The notes: generated by a model not told the origin, from the sequence alone. Shown: positions 34,118 to 43,233, counted from the stretch's first letter. The stretch is DNA of 64,000 nt from JAPPOI01 sp028818055 (GCA_965267405.1 OZ253954.1:3038001-3102000); one strand, 5' to 3'. Program-made: numbers and translations.

Positions 34118-34972
34118 TCAGACTGTGAGCCGTCCTTCCATGACTTTGACGGCCTCGCCGGAAATCGCGACACATACTGGATCTCCGTCTTCCACTACGA
34201 CCTCGGCTGTTATGCGGCTTGGGCGTCCCATCTCAACACCTTGTCGGATATCGAAGGTTCCACTTTGTCCTTCGAGCCGACCAAGAAATGCGACAAGTCC
34301 GGCCACGGCACTTCCCGTCGCTGGGTCTTCCGGAATGCCGCCCAAAGGCGCAAACATCCTTGCCCGAATGGAATGTCCGTCGCGGCGATAGACAAACAAT
34401 CCAAGCCGCCCAACTTCACCACCCGCAGCCTGCAAGAAGGCGTCTGTGTTGGGCGCGGCTTCCGCAAGTGCGGCGTCGCTTTCCAGTTCCGCCAAAACGA
34501 ACGGTGTTCCAACTCCGGCCAGCACCGGTTCGTGATTAGATACGCGAATAGCGCTGGCCGTTTGACCGATGCATGCTGCCAGAGCTGCAGTATCAGGGGC
34601 CTCTTCGATTGTCAGAGGTACACGCGTTTCAAAGCGTGCGGTTCTGCCTTCGATTGTAACGGGAATTGGCCCGACTTTGAGTTCAAGCGTCATGTCATCA
34701 CCGGCAAGGCCAAGATCGTAAAGCGCCAAGGCTGTGCCGACTGTGGGATGCCCGGCAAATGGCAATTCCCAGGCCGGTGTGAATATACGAACCTTGGCTG
34801 TGTGGTTCGGATCGTCCGGTGGAAACACAAAGGTCGTTTCCGAAAAATTGAACTCGCGCGCGATATTGCGCATGTCTTTTTCGGTCAATCCATTTGCGTC
34901 GAGCACAACCGCCAGCGGGTTTCCTCCAAACGCTTCACTGGTGAACACGTCGTAGACTACATAGTTTGTCAT
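34118..34972 (-). CDS. PhzF-family protein (isomerase-like)
   Basis: A 284-residue member of the PhzF/YddE family, which has a diaminopimelate-epimerase-like fold. Recognisable motifs are YVVYDVFTSEAFGGNPLAVVL at the start, PAWELPFAGHPTVGTALAL near residue 70, and GIPEDPATGSAVAGLVAFL in the C-terminal half. Catalytic Glu is probably in NFSETTFV. The substrate is unknown; family members act on small metabolites and most are not involved in phenazine synthesis. It lies 12 bases downstream of the Na+/H+ antiporter gene, in the same direction. Confidence 0.9.
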   Translation of the reverse strand: MTNYVVYDVFTSEAFGGNPLAVVLDANGLTEKDMRNIAREFNFSETTFVFPPDDPNHTAKVRIFTPAWELPFAGHPTVGTALALYDLGLAGDDMTLELKVGPIPVTIEGRTARFETRVPLTIEEAPDTAALAACIGQTASAIRVSNHEPVLAGVGTPFVLAELESDAALAEAAPNTDAFLQAAGGEVGRLGLFVYRRDGHSIRARMFAPLGGIPEDPATGSAVAGLVAFLGRLEGQSGTFDIRQGVEMGRPSRITAEVVVEDGDPVCVAISGEAVKVMEGRLTV

Positions 34973-34984
34973 GATCTGATCCGA

Positions 34985-36232
34985 TTAGATAAGGTCGGGT
35001 TCACTTCCCACACGCGCCGCAAGTTTCGCAATTGTCAGGCCCTGAACCACAATCGAGAAAATGACGACAACATAGGTGGCTGTCAGGATCAGAGGTTTCC
35101 ATTCGCCGTCAGGCAAAGACAACGCCAAGGCGACAGATATACCGCCTTTGATGCCACCCCACGTCATGATCTGGACGACACCCGGCGAAAATGTTCGAAA
35201 CGGCTTCAGCAGGTACACGGGGACCGCGACAGCAATGAGCCGTGCGAAAAGGGCAAGGACAATGGCCGCCAAACCTGTTTGAAATGCGTCCCACGTGAAG
35301 GTCACGGCAAACACCTCGATCCCGATCAGAAGGAAGAGCACGGCGTTCAGTATTTCGTCGATCAGTTTCCAGAACGCATCGACGTACTTGCGGGTTTCTT
35401 CACTCATACCGCGGGCGGCCCCGACATCGCCAATCAGGAGCCCGGCGCAAACCGCCATGATTGGGGCAGAAACATGCAACCAAACAGCAAGCTGGTACCC
35501 ACCAAAGGCGAGGCCCAGCGTGAGCAAAACCTCGAGCGAATAATCGTCGATGTGCCGCATAAGCCGAAATGTCAGCCATCCTAACGCCACGCCAAGTACG
35601 GCTCCGCCAAGCGCTTCCTGGAAGAATAACGTGACAGCTCCGGAAAGCCCGCTTGCGTGGTCGTCTCCTTGCGGAAACGCCAGTCCAACAAGGACGAGAA
35701 AGACGACATAAGCGACACCGTCATTGAACAAGCTTTCACCGGCGATTTTCGTTTCCAGCGATTTTTTCAAATCCGCTTCGCGAAGGACGCCCAGAACAGC
35801 AACCGGATCCGTGGGTGAGATGAGCGACCCAAAGACCAAGGCGATCAAAAACGGCATGCCGGTCAGCCAGCTGAATGCGGTCCCTATGATGACTGTCGAC
35901 AGCGCAACGCCGATTGTGGCCATCAATGCAACGACCCGCCACTGTTCTCTTAGGTCCGACAGTTTAACGTGAAGCGCGCCTGCAAACAGCAAAAGCCCCA
36001 ACATGCCTTCCAGTAGAGCGTCCGAAAAGGCGATGTTACCAACGACGCTGCGAACTTCATCGTCGATCCTGAAGCCGGGGATGAGCAAGTCGAGCGCCAG
36101 TATGGCCATCGATGCAATCAGAGAAACAACCAAAATGCCAATGGCGGTTGGAAGCTTCAAAAGCAGATAATTGACCGCGCCAAATAGCCCAGCCAAGACG
36201 ATCAAGAGCGAGGTCAGCTGCAAAATATCCAT
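34985..36232 (-). CDS. Na+/H+ antiporter, CPA1/NhaP type
   Basis: A 415-residue inner-membrane antiporter of the CPA1 family with about 12 hydrophobic segments. Family landmarks are GSLISPTDPVAVLGVL (the Asp-Pro region), ESLFNDGVAYVVFLVL with the Asn-Asp ion-binding pair, and MTWGGIKGGISVALAL in the late core. No long cytosolic C-terminal domain is present. It would exchange Na+ or K+ for protons, fitting a marine lifestyle. Likely first gene of a three-gene unit with the PhzF-like gene and fur. Confidence 0.92.
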   Translation of the reverse strand: MDILQLTSLLIVLAGLFGAVNYLLLKLPTAIGILVVSLIASMAILALDLLIPGFRIDDEVRSVVGNIAFSDALLEGMLGLLLFAGALHVKLSDLREQWRVVALMATIGVALSTVIIGTAFSWLTGMPFLIALVFGSLISPTDPVAVLGVLREADLKKSLETKIAGESLFNDGVAYVVFLVLVGLAFPQGDDHASGLSGAVTLFFQEALGGAVLGVALGWLTFRLMRHIDDYSLEVLLTLGLAFGGYQLAVWLHVSAPIMAVCAGLLIGDVGAARGMSEETRKYVDAFWKLIDEILNAVLFLLIGIEVFAVTFTWDAFQTGLAAIVLALFARLIAVAVPVYLLKPFRTFSPGVVQIMTWGGIKGGISVALALSLPDGEWKPLILTATYVVVIFSIVVQGLTIAKLAARVGSEPDLI

Positions 36233-36308
36233 GCTGCCTGACTAACACGCAGACGTGTGATGTCACCATCAACATTGCTCTTTCTTTCTGGTGGAAATAC
36301 TCCGGGGT

Positions 36309-36325
36309 GTGGGGCAGAGCCCCAC
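36309..36325. repeat. Small palindromic intergenic element (GTGGGGC-AGA-GCCCCAC)
   Basis: A perfect 7-bp stem with a 3-nt AGA loop, preceded by CTGGTGGAAATACTCC. From memory, this block looks like a short interspersed palindromic repeat found between genes in many Rhodobacteraceae genomes; only this copy was seen in the window. It could act as a bidirectional 3' end, though it lies between divergent genes here. Memory-based match, not verified. Confidence 0.45.
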
Positions 36326-36366
36326 GTGGATCGGCGCCGTCAGGCGGCGAATAAAGCCCGGAGGGC

Positions 36367-37269
36367 ATGGTGGAGCGAAAAGACAGAGTAGATGCCTTCG
36401 GAGCGCTGTCGCTCATCGGGTTTTCGGCGCTCCTTGGATTCAATCAGGTTGTCATCCGTGTCGTAAACGAAGGTCTTCAACCGGTTTTCTTCGCCGGGCT
36501 TCGCTCGGTCGGGGCGGTCGCACTGGTCCTGTTGTGGTTTCACTTCAAGCGCAAGGATTTCGGGTTGCACCGTTCAGATCTCGGACCGGGCCTTCTGATC
36601 GGAGTGTTCTTTGCGCTTGAATTCACACTGCTCTTTACATCGCTCGACCTGACCAGTGTCGCGCGGGCATCCATTGTGTTTTACACCATGCCGCTGTGGC
36701 TGGCGCTGATGGCTCACGTCATGCTGCCAGGCGAGACCATTACACCGGTCAAAGCCTTGGGCCTGCTTCTGGCGTTTTGCGGCGTCGCCGTCGTCATTCT
36801 GTGGCGGGCAGACGCGGGCGATGCGTCGTTTGCGGGCGACGTTATGGCGCTTGGTGCATCGATGTGTTGGGCAGGTATTGCGCTGGTGGCGCGCACGGGA
36901 TTGAAACATGTGTCGCCAGATCGACAGCTGATCTGGCAGCTCCTCGTTTCGGCGCCACTGTTACTCGTCGCAGCCTTGTTTTTTGGACCGTTTGTTCGGG
37001 AGCTTGCGCCCATTCACTTATGGGGTTTGGCATTTCAGATCGTGGTCGTTGCCGCACTCGGGTTCGGGTTTTGGCTTTGGCTGCTTTCAATCTACCCAGC
37101 TGCCAGTGTGGCAGCCTTCAGCTTTCTATCGCCAATCTTCGGCGTCGCTTTCGGATGGCTGCTTTTGGGCGAAGCATTGGGCCCTGCCGTCCTTGTGTCG
37201 CTTGTACTGGTTTGTGCGGGCCTGATCCTGATTAACCGGCCAAGTCACGTCCCACAGAAAGTGCGATGA
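36367..37269 (+). CDS. EamA/DMT-family transporter
   Basis: A 300-residue membrane protein with about ten transmembrane segments in two EamA repeats (about 10-145 and 155-290). A glycine-rich start GALSLIGFSALLGFNQVVI and the repeat ends (PVKALGLLLAFCGVAVVIL and LVLVCAGLILINRP) match the drug/metabolite exporter family. GGAGG lies before the ATG. Substrate unknown. The last 25 bases overlap the 3' end of the convergent selO gene. Confidence 0.92.
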   Translation: MVERKDRVDAFGALSLIGFSALLGFNQVVIRVVNEGLQPVFFAGLRSVGAVALVLLWFHFKRKDFGLHRSDLGPGLLIGVFFALEFTLLFTSLDLTSVARASIVFYTMPLWLALMAHVMLPGETITPVKALGLLLAFCGVAVVILWRADAGDASFAGDVMALGASMCWAGIALVARTGLKHVSPDRQLIWQLLVSAPLLLVAALFFGPFVRELAPIHLWGLAFQIVVVAALGFGFWLWLLSIYPAASVAAFSFLSPIFGVAFGWLLLGEALGPAVLVSLVLVCAGLILINRPSHVPQKVR

Positions 37270-38669
37270 ACAATCTCTTCTTCGCTCGGCGGTCGCGCCA
37301 AGTCCTCATTGGCTTCGCTTAACTCAAAAGGTGATTGCAGCACACCATTCAGCCGATGAAACGGCGCATAGTCGCCAGCGACGCCAGCCTTGATGGCCTG
37401 CTCGATCCGATGATTTCGCGGGATAACGGCCGGGTTCGTCGCATCCATGTCTGCTTTCCGGTTTTCCGGACTGCCATCCTCTAACGCCAGACGATCACGC
37501 CATTTTCGATCCCAGTCATCATAGACCTCGCGATCTGCAAATTGGTCGCGTGCTCTACCACTTCCCAAGGCGCGAAAGATATTGGTGAAGTCAGTACCAT
37601 TTGCCGCCATCCGGTCCATAAAGTCATGGAGCAGTGCGCTATCGTTTTCCATCTCGGTTCGCAGGCCAATCTTGGCTCGGAAAACTCCCAGCCATTCTTT
37701 CCGGAAGAGATCCGGAAATTGATCGATGACGCCTTGTGCGTCTTCAACCGTTGGGATCAGCGGCAAAAGCGCGGTGGCAAGTTGCGCCAAGTTCCACATA
37801 GCGACATCCGGTTGCCGGGCAAAGGCATATCGTCCGTGGCTGTCTATTGATGAAAAAACTTTCAGTGGGTGATAGGCATCCATAAAAGCGCATGGACCAT
37901 AGTCGATCGTTTCGCCGGAAATTGTCATGTTGTCGGTGTTCATCACACCATGGATGAAGCCAAGTCCCATCCACATGGAAACAAGACGTGCTTGCCGACG
38001 GACCACGCCGTCCAACAGCTCTAGGGCTGATGTCTTGTCGGCGTCATGCCGAGACAAAGCATATGCAACCAGCGCCTCAAGTCCCTCGACATCGTTCTGG
38101 GACGCGAAATACTGGAAAGTACCAACGCGGATATGGCTGGAAGCCACCCGCGTAAAAACAGCGCCTGGCAAGGGCTCGTCCCGGACAACTGTTTCGCCGG
38201 TACTTACAGCGGCAAGTGCACGGGTTGTCGGAACGCCAAGCGCATGCATGGCCTCTGAAACAATGTATTCTCGCATAACGGGGCCTAACCACGAACGACC
38301 GTCTCCCATGCGGCTGTATGGGGTTGGTCCAGACCCTTTAAGCTGGATGTCGAAACGTTCGCCCGATGGTGCGATGACTTCGCCAAGAAGAATGGCCCGA
38401 CCATCACCCAACCGTGGCGACCATCCCCCGAACTGATGGCCGGCATAGACTTGAGCCAGCGGGTCTGCACCGCCTGGAACGACGTTGCCTGCCAAAGCAG
38501 CTACACCATCCGACGTCTCCAGCGCCTTCGCATCCAAACCAAGACTTTCGGCAAGCGCATGGTTCAACGCAATCAGAGAAGGCTCCGCCACAGGTGTGGG
38601 CGCAAGCTTGGAATAGAACCGCTCAGGCAGGGCGGCGTAGCTGTTGTCGAAAGGTAAATCGAGGCTCAT
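37245..38669 (-). CDS. selO: SelO-type protein adenylyltransferase (YdiU)
   Basis: A 474-residue member of the SelO/YdiU pseudokinase family, which transfers AMP to protein hydroxyl groups. Landmarks: AGHQFGGWSPRLGDGRA near 80-96, LKGSGPTPYSRMGDGR, GFIHGVMNTDNMTISG (the degenerate catalytic loop) and DYGPCAFMD (the metal-binding Asp). Length is close to E. coli YdiU. The C-terminus ends HRTFCGT; one Cys is near the end, and no selenocysteine is apparent. Probably the last gene of a unit with the acetyltransferase and nucleoside hydrolase genes. Confidence 0.93.
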   Translation of the reverse strand: MSLDLPFDNSYAALPERFYSKLAPTPVAEPSLIALNHALAESLGLDAKALETSDGVAALAGNVVPGGADPLAQVYAGHQFGGWSPRLGDGRAILLGEVIAPSGERFDIQLKGSGPTPYSRMGDGRSWLGPVMREYIVSEAMHALGVPTTRALAAVSTGETVVRDEPLPGAVFTRVASSHIRVGTFQYFASQNDVEGLEALVAYALSRHDADKTSALELLDGVVRRQARLVSMWMGLGFIHGVMNTDNMTISGETIDYGPCAFMDAYHPLKVFSSIDSHGRYAFARQPDVAMWNLAQLATALLPLIPTVEDAQGVIDQFPDLFRKEWLGVFRAKIGLRTEMENDSALLHDFMDRMAANGTDFTNIFRALGSGRARDQFADREVYDDWDRKWRDRLALEDGSPENRKADMDATNPAVIPRNHRIEQAIKAGVAGDYAPFHRLNGVLQSPFELSEANEDLARPPSEEEIVHRTFCGT

Positions 38670-38700
38670 GACGTCAATCTAGGCGCGGACGTCGCAACTT

Positions 38701-39153
38701 TCACCCTTTGGCTGTCCACGTCATCAATCCATAGGGGCGCAACGAAAAACCGGCGCGCGAATAGATCCGCTGTGCGTCTTCGTTGCTTTTGGCAACTTCA
38801 AGATGAAGCGCTTGAACACCAGCGTCTTTCAGCGTCGCCAAAAGTGCGGCCAACACTTCGGTACCCATGCCGCGCCCTCGCACCTTTTCGCGAATCCAAA
38901 ACTCGTCGATGAAACCATCCATGCCACCCAACTCAATCGACCAGCCAAAACTGACCGCGATGTATCCGACTGGGGCCATTTTCGGCCCGACGAACCAGAT
39001 CGCACCATGCGGCGAGCCATCCAGCAGGGGAGCAATCGCCTCTCGACGATGATCTTCCGTCGTCTCGATGCCTTCAAACTCGTGGTAAGCGGCGACCATC
39101 GGAAGTAGTCGCTCCAAGCCGTCAGGCCCAGCAAGATGAAGCAATTGGCTCAT
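38701..39153 (-). CDS. GNAT-family N-acetyltransferase
   Basis: A 150-residue GNAT acetyltransferase. The acetyl-CoA motif A is REKVRGRGMGTEVLAALL (about 90-107), followed by LHLEVAKSNEDAQRIYSRAGF, the typical motif B end. It starts within an ATGA overlap with the nucleoside hydrolase gene, and selO follows 31 bases downstream. The acceptor molecule cannot be inferred. Confidence 0.9.
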   Translation of the reverse strand: MSQLLHLAGPDGLERLLPMVAAYHEFEGIETTEDHRREAIAPLLDGSPHGAIWFVGPKMAPVGYIAVSFGWSIELGGMDGFIDEFWIREKVRGRGMGTEVLAALLATLKDAGVQALHLEVAKSNEDAQRIYSRAGFSLRPYGLMTWTAKG

Positions 39154-40097
39154 GGCAGCAGCGCCAAACGTTCTGTAAGGAGCTTGAAGTAAGCCTCTCG
39201 ATCTACCGATCCCATGAACCTCGCGTTAGGAGGTCTTTTTGTGACGCGCCACCAATCCGCGACAGTCATGCCAAGGGTCAGTTCCGAGCTGGTCTCAATC
39301 TCGACATTGATCTCGCGGCCTTTGAACATCGACGGTTGGATTAGATAGGCGATGGTGCAGGGATCATGGAGCGGAGCGCCTTCTGAGCCGTACTTTTCTT
39401 TGTCGAATCTTTCGAAAAAGTCGGTCCATGCACCAACCATTCGTCCTGTTTCCGTGCCGAGGTTTTTCATCGTTGCGACCCAATCGGCATTTGTCAGGGC
39501 CTTGTGTGTCACATCGAGTGGCATGACAGTGATCTTGGTTCCGGATTTGAACACGATATCAGCAGCTTCTGGGTCGACATAAATGTTAAACTCGGCGGCC
39601 GGTGTGATGTTTCCGACTTCGAAATATGCTCCTCCCATTAGGACAATCTCTTGCACTCGATTGACGATGTCCGGAGCCTTTTGGAAGGCGGCTGCGATAT
39701 TTGTCAGTGGACCAATCGGCACCAGAGTTACTGTGCCTGATGGCTCGTTGCGTAAAGTTTCAATGATGTAATCAACACCATGCTGCGATTGAAGCGGCAT
39801 TGTCGGCTCAGGTAAGGCCGGTCCGTCCAAGCCGGTTTTGCCATGTACGTGTTCGGCGGTCGTCAGTTTTCTAACGAGCGGGGCGTCACAGCCAGAATAC
39901 ACCGGGATTTCTGGGCGGCCGGCCAGTTCGCAAACGATACGCGCGTTTTTCTGGGTAAGCGGTAAGGGCACGTTTCCGGCAACTGCGACAACGCCTAAGA
40001 CTTCTATTTCGTCAGGCGACGCGAGAGCGAGAAGTATAGCAACGGCATCGTCCTGGCCGGGGTCTGTATCGATGATGATTTTGCGTGGCGGCGCCAT
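39150..40097 (-). CDS. Inosine-uridine-preferring nucleoside hydrolase
   Basis: A 315-residue IUNH-family enzyme that hydrolyses nucleosides to base and ribose. The calcium-binding motif IIDTDPGQDDAVAILLAL is at residues 8-25, with a second region VLMGGAYFEVGNITPAAEFNIY near 155 containing the conserved Asn, and DPCTIAYLI later for the active-site Asp. No signal peptide. Ribonucleoside specificity cannot be read from these motifs alone. Confidence 0.93.
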   Translation of the reverse strand: MAPPRKIIIDTDPGQDDAVAILLALASPDEIEVLGVVAVAGNVPLPLTQKNARIVCELAGRPEIPVYSGCDAPLVRKLTTAEHVHGKTGLDGPALPEPTMPLQSQHGVDYIIETLRNEPSGTVTLVPIGPLTNIAAAFQKAPDIVNRVQEIVLMGGAYFEVGNITPAAEFNIYVDPEAADIVFKSGTKITVMPLDVTHKALTNADWVATMKNLGTETGRMVGAWTDFFERFDKEKYGSEGAPLHDPCTIAYLIQPSMFKGREINVEIETSSELTLGMTVADWWRVTKRPPNARFMGSVDREAYFKLLTERLALLP

Positions 40098-40170
40098 GAT
40101 TTCTCCTGGTTGGAAATCCGACAGTGACGTCGCCGCGCAAGGTTGTCCAGAGGGTGCTGTGGTACCCGTG

Positions 40171-41175
40171 CTACCCGTCGAAATCGACGCGTTCGACCAG
40201 TTTCAATGCCTCACCGCGGTTCTCGGCGATATCGGCAAGATTGGTCGAATCCGGCGTGAATGCACCCCAATCCGCAACACGATCCGAGACCGCCGCATTT
40301 GGATCGGCTGGGTATTCGTTCACAACGGACGCATAGATCGATTGAGCGTCCGCCGATGCGAGATATTCCATGAATGCCAATGCGTTATCGCGGTTCGGTG
40401 CGGACGCTGTCATGGCAACACCCGAGATGTTGACGTGTGTTCCGCCATTGGATGCGAACTTGGGGAATTCGATCCGTACCGAGTCCGCCCAGGCTTTTTG
40501 CTCTTCGTCGTCAAGCATTGCACCCATGTAATAGGTGTTTCCAAGCGAGATGTCGCATTCGCCGGCCCAAATGGATTTAACCTGTGCTCTGTCGTTGCCT
40601 TCGGGAGCTTTCGCAAGATTTGCTTTGACGCCCTCCAACCATTTTTCGGTGGCTTCGACGCCGTTGTGTTCGATCACGGCACTGACAAGGCCCAGTGTGT
40701 AAACATGTGTGCCGGATCTTGTGCAAATTCTGCCTTTCCACTTCGGATCGGCAAGGTCCTCGTAGGTCGTGATTTCACCCTCTCTCACGCGGTCTTTCGA
40801 GGCATAGACAATGCGGGCGCGTGTTGTCAGTCCAAACCAATGGCCTTCTGGATCGCGCAGCTGTTCAGGAATTGAAGTTGAAAGAACGCTGCTATCGATA
40901 GCCTGGGTTACACCAGCTGCTTTCGCGCCAGTTAGGCGACTAATGTCCACTGTCAGGATGATGTCTGCGGGCGATCGCTTCCCTTCAGCGACCAGACGCT
41001 CGACCAAACCTTTGTTCACGAAGGCCACATTTGTTTTGATGCCCGTGCTTTCGGTAAATCCGTCAAGCAATGGCTGGATCAGCTCCGGCTGCCGGTAGGA
41101 ATAGATATTAACTTCTTCGGCGGTGACGGGCAGGGCAAGTGAACAGGCGGCAAAGGCGAAAAGCGCAGTACGCAT
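40171..41175 (-). CDS. Ferric-iron ABC transporter substrate-binding protein (FutA/FbpA type)
   Basis: A 334-residue periplasmic iron-binding protein. The signal peptide ends near LALPVTA (about residue 19); the mature start VNIYSYRQPELIQPLL is typical. Further family landmarks are ADIILTVDISRL, TYEDLADPKWKGRIC and EYLASADAQSIYASVVNEYP, the last with the Tyr-rich iron region. No permease or ATPase gene accompanies it here, so it must use a transporter encoded elsewhere. A palindromic site lies upstream of its start. Confidence 0.92.
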   Translation of the reverse strand: MRTALFAFAACSLALPVTAEEVNIYSYRQPELIQPLLDGFTESTGIKTNVAFVNKGLVERLVAEGKRSPADIILTVDISRLTGAKAAGVTQAIDSSVLSTSIPEQLRDPEGHWFGLTTRARIVYASKDRVREGEITTYEDLADPKWKGRICTRSGTHVYTLGLVSAVIEHNGVEATEKWLEGVKANLAKAPEGNDRAQVKSIWAGECDISLGNTYYMGAMLDDEEQKAWADSVRIEFPKFASNGGTHVNISGVAMTASAPNRDNALAFMEYLASADAQSIYASVVNEYPADPNAAVSDRVADWGAFTPDSTNLADIAENRGEALKLVERVDFDG

Positions 41176-41208
41176 CAGAGAACTCCAAAATGACGATAGC
41201 CTTCATAA

Positions 41209-41229
41209 ACCTGAGTATTTTTATCAGGT
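41209..41229 (-). promoter_or_regulatory. Iron-box-like palindrome upstream of the iron-binding protein gene
   Basis: ACCTGA-N9-TCAGGT is a perfect 6-bp dyad with a 9-base spacer, about 34 bases from the ATG. It contains TGA-N9-TCA, the consensus I recall for the RirA-type iron-responsive box in alphaproteobacteria. A TTGTCA/TTGACC-type -35 region overlaps or lies next to it on the minus strand. The position in front of a ferric-iron binding protein supports an iron-repressed promoter. Confidence 0.55.
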
Positions 41230-41258
41230 CAATATAATCTGACAAAAAAACTTGGGAA

Positions 41259-42086
41259 TTATTTTCGAACGTCCTTCGACTGAATTTTTGCCTGTTCCCA
41301 AAGCTTGTCCATCTCTTCCAAGCTGCTGTCTTGAGGCGAGCGTCCGGATTTTTCTAATTGAGTTTCAATGTATTGAAATCGTGAAACAAATTTGGTGTTC
41401 GCACGGCGTAGTGCAGCCTCTGGATCGATCTTCATGTGACGAGCAACGTTGACCATCACAAACAGCAAATCTCCAAATTCTTCTTCAATCGCATCGTCGT
41501 CGGCTTGCGCGCGTGCATCTTGAAGTTCCGCAATTTCCTCGTTCAGTTTTGCAATGACGTCGTCGATGTCCGTCCAATCGAACCCGACTCGCGCCGCTCG
41601 TTTTTGAAGTTTCAGTGCTCGTAGAAGGGCGGGCAAGCCAAGTGCCACATCGTCAAGCACACCATTGGCACCTGTTTGTGCTCGCTCTGCTGCTTTGACT
41701 TTTTCCCAATCCCGGGTCTGGTCTTCGGCAGTCTTGTCGCGGCTTTCTGTACCAAAGACGTGTGGATGCCTTTCGATCATTTTATCCGTGATAGCCTTCG
41801 CAACGTCGTCGAAACTGAAATGACCGGCTTCATCGGCCATTTGACCGTGATAGACGACCTGCAGAAGTAGATCACCCAACTCGCCCTTTAGCGCCGAGAA
41901 ATCCGCTTTCTCGATTGCGTCTGCGACTTCATAGGCCTCCTCGATCGTGTAGGGCGCAATGGTTTCAAATGTTTGCTCGATATCCCAAGGGCATCCGGTA
42001 TCCCGATCGCGCAGGCGGCGCATCAGTTCAAGAAGCTGAGGCATCCCTCGGGCATGAGTATGAATTGGGTCTTTTGCTTCTGTCAT
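41259..42086 (-). CDS. mazG: Nucleoside triphosphate pyrophosphohydrolase
   Basis: A 275-residue MazG enzyme that hydrolyses (d)NTPs to monophosphates. Two MazG helical repeats are seen: the first has LLELMRRLRDRDTGCPWDIEQ, EEAYEVADAIE and GELGDLLLQVVYH, and the second has LNEEIAEL and EEEFGDLLFVMVNVARH. The E-E-x-x-E and E-x-x-D metal motifs are intact. An ATG at 42125 would add 13 residues, but AGGAC upstream of 42086 supports the shorter form. Divergent from the agmatinase-family gene. Confidence 0.92.
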   Translation of the reverse strand: MTEAKDPIHTHARGMPQLLELMRRLRDRDTGCPWDIEQTFETIAPYTIEEAYEVADAIEKADFSALKGELGDLLLQVVYHGQMADEAGHFSFDDVAKAITDKMIERHPHVFGTESRDKTAEDQTRDWEKVKAAERAQTGANGVLDDVALGLPALLRALKLQKRAARVGFDWTDIDDVIAKLNEEIAELQDARAQADDDAIEEEFGDLLFVMVNVARHMKIDPEAALRRANTKFVSRFQYIETQLEKSGRSPQDSSLEEMDKLWEQAKIQSKDVRK

Positions 42087-42139
42087 GCTGGTGTCCTGAC
42101 AAGGATTTGGATGATGTGATGTCATGCCAATTACTCAAC

Positions 42140-42152
42140 TGTCCAGTGGACA
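42140..42152. promoter_or_regulatory. 13-bp dyad in the mazG/agmatinase divergent gap
   Basis: TGTCCA-G-TGGACA is a perfect dyad, about 55-70 bases from either start codon. A candidate operator in a short divergent promoter region; no regulator assigned. Confidence 0.25.
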
Positions 42153-42209
42153 TCTTGACGGAGACACCAACGGCGCCGAAAAGAAGAGCAGACACAGGGA
42201 GTTGGCAGC

Positions 42210-43172
42210 ATGGCGCTTGAAGATGCGGCAAATGAGGTGGACACAGGATTCACACGCGAGGATCCGCGCGGGCTTTCGTATGAAAATGTGTTCTCAGGCG
42301 TTCCGACATTCCTGCGGCGCGGTTTTTCAAAGGATCTGACCAACTTTGATTTGGCAATCACGGGTATCCCGTTTGACCAGGCTGTTACAAACCGGCCTGG
42401 CGCACGTCTTGGGCCAAGAGCGGTACGGGCCGCTTCCTGCCTGCAGGCTGGCGATCCACCCTATGGCTGGGGCTTCAGCCCACTGGAAGATTTTTCGATC
42501 GCAGATTATGGCGACATGGCGTTTGATTATGCCAAGACTGGTGAGGTTCCCGGTCTGATCGAGTCACATATTGATGGAATTCTGGGGGCTGGGTCAGATT
42601 GCCTTGCAATAGGTGGCGACCACTCGATTACGCTTGGCGCGCTGCGTGCGCATGCAAAGAAGCATGGCCCGCTGTCTTTGGTGCAATTCGATGCTCATTC
42701 AGACACATGGGTTGATGATGACGCTAGCCGCGTGGATCACGGCACATTCGTTTATAAAGCCGTCAACGAGGGCCTGATCGACGCGGAACGGTCAGTTCAA
42801 ATCGGGCTGCGCATCGAAAACGACACTCCCATGGGTATCCATCGAATTGGCGCCAGCGACGTGCATCTGCGCGGCGGCGCGCAAATAGCCAAAGAAATCA
42901 AAGATATCGTTGGCGATGCCAACGTTTATCTCAGCTTCGATATCGATGCGCTTGACCCGGCTTTTGCGCCTGGAACCGGCACACCGGTTTGGGCAGGACT
43001 GACAACAGCGCAAGCCGCTCTGATTTTGCGGGAAATTGCCGGGATCACGTTGGTGGGCGGCGATCTTGTTGAAGTCTGCCCGCCCTTTGATCAATCTGAC
43101 ATCACGGCAGTTGCGGGCGCACACGTCCTTTACGAGTTGATCTGCTTGTGGGGTTGGACGCGCAAAACCTAG
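42210..43172 (+). CDS. speB: Agmatinase/arginase-family ureohydrolase
   Basis: A 320-residue manganese ureohydrolase. Metal ligands are seen in the family motifs GGDHSITLG (about 133), VQFDAHSDTW (about 156) and YLSFDIDALDPAFAPGTGTP (about 243). AGGGAG precedes the ATG. Agmatinase (agmatine to putrescine and urea) is the best-known activity, but guanidinobutyrase, guanidinopropionase or formimidoglutamase-like specificities share these motifs, so the substrate is not certain. Confidence 0.88.
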   Translation: MALEDAANEVDTGFTREDPRGLSYENVFSGVPTFLRRGFSKDLTNFDLAITGIPFDQAVTNRPGARLGPRAVRAASCLQAGDPPYGWGFSPLEDFSIADYGDMAFDYAKTGEVPGLIESHIDGILGAGSDCLAIGGDHSITLGALRAHAKKHGPLSLVQFDAHSDTWVDDDASRVDHGTFVYKAVNEGLIDAERSVQIGLRIENDTPMGIHRIGASDVHLRGGAQIAKEIKDIVGDANVYLSFDIDALDPAFAPGTGTPVWAGLTTAQAALILREIAGITLVGGDLVEVCPPFDQSDITAVAGAHVLYELICLWGWTRKT

Positions 43173-43233
43173 CATGTTGGTCCAAAAGTAATATATTTCA
43201 TGTTTACCGTCGGAAAGAATCCGGGGCGTTCAG

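Noticed and set aside
34097..35584. Plus-strand ORF of 495 codons opposite the PhzF-like and antiporter genes
   Set aside because: Long only because minus-strand codon bias leaves few stops; the product is Cys/Arg/Gly-rich and matches no family, while the opposite frames have intact motifs.
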